Shown here in pieces: positions 56,525 to 64,000 of a stretch of 64,000 nt of DNA; position 1 is the stretch's first letter, and each line of letters opens with the position of its first letter. Source of the stretch: Nocardiopsis sp. CNR-923. GTDB lineage: Bacteria; Actinomycetota; Actinomycetes; Streptosporangiales; Streptosporangiaceae. The notes beneath the pieces were generated by a model. That model saw nothing but the letters and a program-made list of their open reading frames with translations. It was not told the origin of the DNA and made no database searches. The DNA is taken from assembly GCF_001942255.1 (NCBI RefSeq), contig NZ_MKKC01000065.1, positions 166,240 through 230,239 of the forward strand. Direction: 5' to 3'. The position numbers and the translations under genes were made by a program.

Positions 56525-57321
56525 GTGAAGAAGGTCGAGCCGCAGGTACGTCTGGTCGCGCGTCCCCAGGTGGACTACGACGAGATCGCCGACTACCTCC
56601 AGGAGGTCGGGGGAGAGGCGTGGCTGGAGCGCTTCGACCGCGGTGAGCTGGACGCCCACCTCAACGACCCGCAGAACCTCGCCGAGTTCGCCGGCCGGCT
56701 GTGCTACCGGTCCTGGGAACCGGGGCTGAACCCCAACGTCACCCGGGTGCGCAAGGACCAGGACGCCTACCTCGGCAACATCCTGGCGAGCCTGCACGGG
56801 TCGGTGCTGGAGCACGTCAGCTTCAGCTTCGTGCTGCACGACGTGTCGCGTGTGCTGACCCATGAACTCATTCGGCACCGGCCGGGCGTGGCGGTCTCCC
56901 AGGAGTCGCTGCGGTTCGTGCGCCTGACCGACCTGCCGTTCTGGTTCCCGGAGTGGGCCGAGCAGGACCCGGAGCTCATGGAGCGCGCTACGGAGATGCT
57001 CCAGCGGATGGAGGAGTTCCAGCTCTGGATGGCGGACCACTTCGGCCTCGACGACGAGGGCGTGAAGTTCGCCGAGAAGAAGCACAAGACCTCGTTCATG
57101 CGCCGCTTCGCGCCCGAGGGCGTGGCGACCGGACTGGTGTGGACGGCGAACGTGCGGACGCTGCGGCACACGCTGGAGGCGCGCACCGCGCCGGGGGCCG
57201 AGGAGGAGATCCGCCTGCTGTTCCACCGCATCGGCGAGACCCTCCAGAAGGAGCGCCCGCGCTGTTCGGGGACTACGAGGTCACCGACGGCGCCTGGGTG
57301 CCCCGCTGGCGCAAGGTCTGA
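56525..57321 (+). CDS. thyX: Flavin-dependent thymidylate synthase ThyX (one -1 frame break)
   Basis: GTG 56525 lies 5 bases after GGAGAGG. About 265 residues result when one base is restored near 57253 ([16 protein letters not shown]). The ThyX signature is [16 protein letters not shown], containing RHR and the downstream Ser and Arg that bind FAD and d[23 protein letters not shown] precedes it. The enzyme makes dTMP from dUMP using FAD and methylenetetrahydrofolate. It is a single-gene unit here, followed by a strong hairpin. Confidence 0.92.
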
Positions 57322-57341
57322 CCCCTCCGACGCACGACGCC

Positions 57342-57369
57342 GCCCGCCCCGCGGCGGACCGGGGCGGGC
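57342..57369. terminator. Bidirectional terminator between thyX and arcA remnant
   Basis: GCCCGCCCCG (57342-57351) and CGGGGCGGGC (57360-57369) form a perfect 10-bp stem with an 8-base loop between two convergent genes. Confidence 0.75.
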
Positions 57370-57388
57370 GCACGTCGACCGGGCGGGC

Positions 57389-57731
57389 TCAGTCGAGGGG
57401 GTCGCGCGCCCTCGACCAGGCCGAGCCCGACCTGGTTGGGGACGATCGTGCGGTCCAGGAGCCAGGTCCGGGCGCCGGGGACGGCCATGGTCCGCGCCAG
57501 GAGGTCGTGCAGCTCGACGACCTCCACACCCCGGTCGGTCAGCTTGTCCACGAAGTCGAGGTGGTCGCGCTGCGCGGCCTTGACCCACATCACGTCGTCG
57601 AACAGCAGGTCGTCGGAGTTGGTGGGGGTCAGGCGCTCATGGGCGAGCCCCGGGGAGCACACCAGGACCTTGCGCAACCGTCCGACCTCGGAGTGGACGC
57701 CGTGCGCGGGTGTGGTGGAGCCGACGGCCAT
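57389..57731 (-). pseudogene. arcA: Arginine deiminase ArcA with the interior deleted
   Basis: ATG 57731 (AAAGG upstream) opens a clear arginine deiminase N-terminus: [25 protein letters not shown], then [24 protein letters not shown] and [21 protein letters not shown], about 107 residues. The homology then stops at 57411. Immediately beyond, in another frame, the minus strand reads R-D-P-L-D-stop (57406-57389), which resembles the usual C-terminal tail of arginine deiminases. About 290 residues with the catalytic Cys and His are therefore missing between two genuine ends. It follows the arginine/ornithine antiporter gene by 12 bases. Confidence 0.8.
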
Positions 57732-57743
57732 GCGCCTGCCTTT

Positions 57744-59216
57744 CTACAGGGTGATCCATCCGGCGCCGAGGCCGACCAGGCCGACCGCCGCCCCGATCAC
57801 CACCACGGCGAACAGCGTGAACTCGCGGGCGGAGAACACCCGTGCACCCCTCTCACGCCGGGTCCGTGCGAACAGGATCGTCGCGGGGACGTAGAAGACG
57901 CAGCCCAGCAGCACCAGCCCGATCCCAGCCGCGTAGACCAGGAAGGCGGTGTAGACCGTGGCCACCAGGGCGATCGCGAGTTCGCGGCGCCGCATGGCGG
58001 GACGGTCGTCGGCGTAGGTCTCCTTCGTCACGGCGAGTTTGACGGCGTAGGCCGCCGCCAGGAGGTAGGGGACCAGCGACAGCGCGGCGGTCAGGTCGAG
58101 CGCGAAGTCGAACGCGTTCGCGGAGAAGAGGGTGATGACCAGGACGACCTGGGAGAGCAGCGTGGTGAGCAGCAGCGCGTTCACCGGCACGTCCCTGTCG
58201 TTGGACTCGGCCAGGAAACGCGGCATGTCCCGGTCCCTGGCCGCCACGAACAGCACCTCCGCGGCCATGAGCGTCCACGCCAGGTAGGCGCCCAGGACCG
58301 AGACCAGCAGCCCGACGCCGACCAGCGCGCCGCCCCACGGGCCTACGGCGGCCGACAGGACCCCGGCCATCGACGGCTGGGGCAGCTCGGCGATCCGGCT
58401 CATCGGCAGGATCCCGTAGGACACGACCGTCACCGAGGCGAAGACGGCGAAGACGCTGAGGAACCCCAGGACCGTGGCGCGTCCGACGTCGCTCCTGCGC
58501 CTGGCGTGCCGCGAGTACACGCTCGCGCCCTCGACGCCGAGGAAGACGAACACCGTGACGAGCATGGCCGCGCGCACCTGCTCGAACAGGGACCCGGCGT
58601 AGCCGGCGCCGGTGAGGTTCTGGGCGAACACCTGCGGGTCGAGCAGGAAGGCCGCCAGGAGCACGAAGACGAGGATCGGGACGACCTTGGCGACCGTCAC
58701 GACCGCGTTGATCGCGGTGGCCTCCCTGATGCCCCGCTTGATGAGGTGGTAGAAGAACCACAGGCCGATCGTCGAGGCCAGGGCGGCGACGAACCCGCCA
58801 CCCGCGAGGAGGGCGGGGAAGACGGCCCCCAGCGTCGACATGATGAGGACCCAGTAGGTCACGTTGCCGACGCACGCGCTCGCCCAGTACCCGACCGCGG
58901 AGAGGAAGCCCGCGAACTCGCCGAACCCGTCCTTGGCGTAGGCGTACACGCCGGCGTCGAGGTCGGGCCTGCGCACCGCCAGGCTCTGGAAGACGAGGGC
59001 GAGCGTGAGCATGCCCGCGCCCGCGACCAGCCACGCGACGAGCGCGCCGAGGACCCCGGTCTCCTGGGCGAAGCGCTGCGGAAGGGAGAACACCCCGGCG
59101 CCGATCATGGACCCGACGACCAGGGCCATGAGGCTGAGGAGGCCGACCCTCTCCGCGCCCCTGGCGGTGCCGCGCTGCTCTGTCAACTCGCCGGAGCCCT
59201 TCCTCGTGCCGCCCAC
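57744..59216 (-). CDS. arcD: Arginine/ornithine antiporter-type APC permease (ArcD)
   Basis: The intact 490-residue membrane protein (GTG 59216) has about 12 to 13 hydrophobic segments and the APC-family first helix LMALVVGSMIGAGVFSLPQRF. Other signatures are DAGVYAYAKDGFGEFAGFLSAVGYW, VFVFLGVEGASVYSRHARRR and DVPVNALLLTTLLSQVVLV. The position immediately upstream of arcA on the same strand identifies it as the arginine-in, ornithine-out exchanger of the arginine deiminase pathway. With arcA broken it would have no partner enzyme in this window. Confidence 0.85.
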   Translation of the reverse strand: MGGTRKGSGELTEQRGTARGAERVGLLSLMALVVGSMIGAGVFSLPQRFAQETGVLGALVAWLVAGAGMLTLALVFQSLAVRRPDLDAGVYAYAKDGFGEFAGFLSAVGYWASACVGNVTYWVLIMSTLGAVFPALLAGGGFVAALASTIGLWFFYHLIKRGIREATAINAVVTVAKVVPILVFVLLAAFLLDPQVFAQNLTGAGYAGSLFEQVRAAMLVTVFVFLGVEGASVYSRHARRRSDVGRATVLGFLSVFAVFASVTVVSYGILPMSRIAELPQPSMAGVLSAAVGPWGGALVGVGLLVSVLGAYLAWTLMAAEVLFVAARDRDMPRFLAESNDRDVPVNALLLTTLLSQVVLVITLFSANAFDFALDLTAALSLVPYLLAAAYAVKLAVTKETYADDRPAMRRRELAIALVATVYTAFLVYAAGIGLVLLGCVFYVPATILFARTRRERGARVFSAREFTLFAVVVIGAAVGLVGLGAGWITL

Positions 59217-60913
<1,697 letters not shown>

Positions 60914-60946
60914 CGCCAGGCCGCGGCGCCGGTCCCGGGGAGCCCG

Positions 60947-61737
60947 TCAGCGGACCAGGCGCCGCTCGGCGGCGCTGATCCCCGCCCGGCACGCGCGCTC
61001 CACCTGACGGTGGTTGCGCAACCGCTCGAACAGCCCGAACGGCCGCGGGTCCGGGTCGGGTCCGCCGTCGGCCGCGGTGACGCGGAGCGTCTGCCCGTCC
61101 AGGGTTCCGCTCCGGCTCCAGCGCTCCCACCGCTCGTAGTCGGGGCTGGCGTGGTGGCCGAAGACGAACGCCGCCTCGCCGACCCCGTCCGGGTCGCGGC
61201 CGTCGCGCAGCCACAGCTCCACCCCCTCGCCCACTCCGCCGGACCAGTCCGCGGCGGTGACCACGTCCACGCTCACGTCCGCGTCGACCTCCCGCACCAG
61301 CAGCGCGTCGCTCGGGCGTGTGCGCGGGGGGATGCTGTGGACGCGGTCGATGTCGACCAGGCTCACCACGGCACGCGACATCCACCACCAGTTCTCCCGG
61401 CGCGCCATGAGACTGCCGCGCGCAGCCGCGTGGGAGGGTGCTTGCGCACCTCCTGTTCGACCAGGTCGCCGCCGAACTCCGAGCCGTCCAGGTCGAGGCG
61501 GACCCGGATGCGGCCCACGGCGACCAGGGTCGGTTCGTCGGGTCCGGCCGCCGTCGTCAGGCAGAACGCGGCACGGTTGAGCAGGGAGTCGACCACGGGC
61601 AGGTAGGCCAGGGGGAGCGCGACGCAGGGGTGGTCCGCCAGCAGCGGCACGACCGGCACGCCGACGGGCCCGTCGTCGGACAGCCAGCACATCTCACCTG
61701 CTGGGGAACGGCGCCACGCCGTGTCCAAATCGTTCAC
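60947..61737 (-). CDS. Pyridoxamine-oxidase-like (FMN-binding fold) protein, one -1 frame break
   Basis: GTG 61737, six bases after AAAAGG, is the likely start; ATG 61767 is in frame but less well placed. With one base restored near 61416 the protein has about 263 residues. The N-terminal half has [21 protein letters not shown] and [21 protein letters not shown], reminiscent of the split-barrel of PPOX/general stress proteins. The second half has [20 protein letters not shown] and [20 protein letters not shown]. The family call is tentative and the function unknown. It diverges from cstA. Confidence 0.5.
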
Positions 61738-61856
61738 ATCCAACCTTTTCCGTGACGTGGGTCTCATGTTAGTTTCTCGGGACTGTACCCGCCTCTACCA
61801 GTCGAAAGCACCCGCGGACCGGTCGCCGCCCGGGTGCCGACACACAAGGAACTCCC

Positions 61857-63668
61857 ATGCCTGCCGTGGCCGTCCTCCTCGGGGCCCTGGCGCTGTTCGC
61901 GCTCGGCTACCGCTACTACTCCGTCTACCTCGCCAAGCGGGTCTACCAACTGGACCCGGCCTTCGTGACCCCCGCCCACACCTACCGGGACGGGGTGGAC
62001 TACCTCCCCACGAACAAGCACATCGTCTTCGCGCACCACTTCATCTCGGTGGCCGGCGCCGCGCCGATCGTCGGCCCCGCCATCGCGGTGTTCTGGGGGT
62101 GGGGACCGGCTTTGCTGTGGGTCGTGCTGGGCACGGTCTTCGCCTCCGGCGCGCACGACTTCGGGTCGATCGTGGTGTCGGTCCGGCACAAGGGACGCAG
62201 CATCGGCACGCTGGCCAGCGACGTGATCAGCGCACGCGCACGCGTCATGTTCCTGCTGATCATCTTCTTCCTCGTGACCATGGTCAACGCCGTGTTCGCG
62301 GTGGTCATCTCCGGACTGTTCATCGCCAGTCCCGCGGCGGTCCTGCCGGTCCTGGTCACCGTCCCGCTGGCGATCGGGGTCGGCCAGGTGGTCTACCGCC
62401 GCCGCACGGCCGCCCTCGTCCCGTCGGTCATCGCCCTGGTGGTCGTCTACGCCTGCATCCCGCTCGGCCAGCTGGTCCCGATCACCGTCGACCCGATCGC
62501 CGGCGCCTTCGGCGTGGACGCGTCCGTGGTGTGGATGGTTCTGCTGTTCGCCTACACCTTCTTCGCCTCGCGTCTGCCCGTGTGGATGCTGCTCCAGCCC
62601 CGCGACTACATCAACCAGCACCAGATGCTGCTGGCGCTGGCCGTCATCATGCTCGGCGTCGTCGTCGGACTGGACACGATCGAGCGCCCGCCTTCCGCGG
62701 CGGCCTGCCCGAGGACTCGCCGTCGATCTTCCCGCTCCTGTTCATCACCGTCGCGTGCGGGGCGGTGTCCGGCTTCCACAGCCTGGTCTCCTCCGGGACC
62801 ACGGCCAAACAGCTCGACAAGGAGACCGACGCCCGGTACGTCGCTACCTCAGCTCCCTGGGCGAGGGCACCCTCGCGGTCTGCTCGATCCTCGCCTGCAC
62901 CGCCGGGATCATGGTCTTCTCCGCCAACCAGGACCTGACCTGGAACCAGCTGTACGTGGACTGGGAGACCGCCAGCGGCGGCGCGGGCGGCCGGTTCGTG
63001 CAGGGCGTGGCCGGGTTCGCCGGCAACCTCGGCGTGCCCGAGAGCGTCGGCCTGGTCTTCGCCAGCGTCGTGGTGGTCAGCTTCGCCGCCACCACGCTGG
63101 ACACCGCCGTGCGCCTACAGCGCTACACCATCCAGGAGATCAGCACCATCGTGGCCGACCGGGCGCGCGAGGGCGGCGGCGTCCACCGGGTGTTCACCTT
63201 CCTGGCCCGCAACATCACCGTGGCCACGCTGATCGCGGTCGCCCTGCCCCTGGCCCTGGCGCTGGTGCCGGGAGACTTCGCCCTGGGCACCTGTGGCAGC
63301 TGTTCGGCACCACCAACCAGCTGACCGCGGGTCTGGCGCTGTCGGTCATCGCGGTCTGGGTGACCAAGCGGGGCCGCAACCCGGTCGTCATCCTCGTCCC
63401 GCTGGTCTTCCTCGTCGTGATGACCTCGTGGGCGCTCGTCATCCAGCTGGTGAACTTCGCCGGCTCCGACGACCCCCTCCAGCGGTTCGTGCTCGCGCCG
63501 CTGGACGCGGCCATCTTCGGCCTGGCCCTGTGGATGACCGTCGAGGCCGCGATCGCCCTGCGTCGGGCCTTCCTCGCCCGCCGCGCCGGCTCCGCCGAGG
63601 AGTCCCCGGACACGGGCGGGGACGCGCCGGCCGAGACCGCAGCCGAGGGAGCCGGAGACGGTGCCTGA
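61857..63668 (+). CDS. cstA: CstA carbon starvation/pyruvate transporter (three -1 frame breaks)
   Basis: ATG 61857 lies 6 bases after AAGGA. Restoring bases near 62689, 62843 and 63287 gives about 604 residues. CstA signatures: [20 protein letters not shown] near the start, [92 protein letters not shown] and [20 protein letters not shown]. It is a polytopic membrane transporter for peptides or pyruvate induced by carbon starvation. All three breaks are single-base losses in a conserved gene, which supports sequence error. Confidence 0.92.
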   Translation: MPAVAVLLGALALFALGYRYYSVYLAKRVYQLDPAFVTPAHTYRDGVDYLPTNKHIVFAHHFISVAGAAPIVGPAIAVFWGWGPALLWVVLGTVFASGAHDFGSIVVSVRHKGRSIGTLASDVISARARVMFLLIIFFLVTMVNAVFAVVISGLFIASPAAVLPVLVTVPLAIGVGQVVYRRRTAALVPSVIALVVVYACIPLGQLVPITVDPIAGAFGVDASVVWMVLLFAYTFFASRLPVWMLLQPRDYINQHQMLLALAVIMLGVVVGLDTIERPPSAAACPRTRRRSSRSCSSPSRAGRCPASTAWSPPGPRPNSSTRRPTPGTSLPQLPGRGHPRGLLDPRLHRRDHGLLRQPGPDLEPAVRGLGDRQRRRGRPVRAGRGRVRRQPRRARERRPGLRQRRGGQLRRHHAGHRRAPTALHHPGDQHHRGRPGARGRRRPPGVHLPGPQHHRGHADRGRPAPGPGAGAGRLRPGHLWQLFGTTNQLTAGLALSVIAVWVTKRGRNPVVILVPLVFLVVMTSWALVIQLVNFAGSDDPLQRFVLAPLDAAIFGLALWMTVEAAIALRRAFLARRAGSAEESPDTGGDAPAETAAEGAGDGA

Positions 63669-63993
63669 CCCCCGGCGCTCCGGCGCGAGCGCCGACCGCG
63701 CCGCCGGGTCCGGCCCCCTGGGTCGGGCCTGGCGGCGCGCCGTCGTCTCCTGGCACCGCTTCGAGGCGTTCCACCAGGCGGTGTTCGAGGCGCGGTGGGG
63801 CCACGCACGCCAGCGCGAGGCCCGCACCCAGCAGGACACCCTGCGGGCCCTGCTCATGCTGGAGACCCTGGGGGTCGACAACCCCGTCGCCTACGAGACC
63901 CTCGACCTGGTCCCGTCCATGGTCGCCGACCTGCACGAGTGGCACCGGCGACTGGGCCGCGAGGACTTCGGCGCCCCCGGAGGATGCTGTTGA
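63661..63993 (+). CDS. Small cory-CC-star-type protein ending in Cys-Cys
   Basis: GTG 63661 overlaps the cstA stop. The 110-residue protein has WRRAVVSWHRFEAFHQAVFE, QQDTLRALLMLETLGVDNPV and DLVPSMVADLHEWHRRLG, and it ends Gly-Cys-Cys-stop. It resembles the actinobacterial family named for its terminal Cys-Cys, which I recall as a neighbour of cstA; that recollection needs a profile search. The terminal cysteines suggest a thiol or metal role. An ATG at 63984 overlapping its end may begin the next gene, but only 17 bases are in the window. Confidence 0.65.
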   Translation: MPDPRRSGASADRAAGSGPLGRAWRRAVVSWHRFEAFHQAVFEARWGHARQREARTQQDTLRALLMLETLGVDNPVAYETLDLVPSMVADLHEWHRRLGREDFGAPGGCC

Positions 63994-64000
63994 CCGCCCG

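Overview
The window is very GC-rich actinobacterial DNA. The trp leader peptide and fused trpEG, scpA-scpB, ThyX, XRE/DUF397/DUF6879 regulatory cassettes and a Pgl (type 2 BREX) system together suggest Streptosporangiales, most likely the Nocardiopsis/Streptomonospora group. That placement is inference; no rRNA or tRNA gene was seen.

Layout. (1) 1-1758: scpA (5' end cut by the window), scpB and the start of an rluB-type pseudouridine synthase gene, which stops abruptly. (2) 1755-13051: a DISARM-like defence operon on the minus strand. It holds a PglX/DrmMI-type adenine methyltransferase, drmA, drmB and a truncated superfamily I ATPase, with a plus-strand sigma-70 gene (two region-1.1-like repeats) between methyltransferase and drmA. 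drmC and drmD are absent. (3) 13302-17932: a small two-helix membrane protein and the BREX kinase gene pglW. (4) 18065-25986: a patchwork. It contains a lasso-peptide precursor with a truncated cyclase, three XRE/DUF5753 regulators with DUF6879 or DUF397 partners (one a clear pseudogene), a 210-bp direct repeat, and Nudix and nSTAND fragments. (5) 26160-40425: the rest of BREX type 2 (pglX, pglY, pglZ, brxD, brxHI), followed by mcrBC to 44098. (6) 44247-46674: a DUF4241 protein and a GH-like barrel protein. (7) 47000-53875: a tripartite tricarboxylate transporter operon with two binding proteins, and a divergent CitA/DcuS-type two-component system. (8) 53912-57321: trpL, attenuator, trpEG and thyX. 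(9) 57389-63993: arcA remnant, arcD-type antiporter, amine oxidase, PPOX-like protein, cstA and a small protein ending in Cys-Cys.

Function. Regions 2-5 form a dense anti-phage island with two PglX-type methyltransferases, BREX, DISARM-like helicase/DUF1998 proteins and the modification-dependent nuclease McrBC. Its own sigma factor may control part of it.

Quality. About 25 genes-frame breaks occur, and nearly all are single-base losses. They hit housekeeping genes (trpEG, thyX, cstA) as well as defence genes, so most look like sequence errors rather than biology. Genes with such breaks are annotated across the break. Separately, several genes are cut in mid-sequence (rluB, ATPase, kinase fragment, lasso cyclase, DUF397, nSTAND1, Nudix, arcA). 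These need real deletions or misjoins to explain them.
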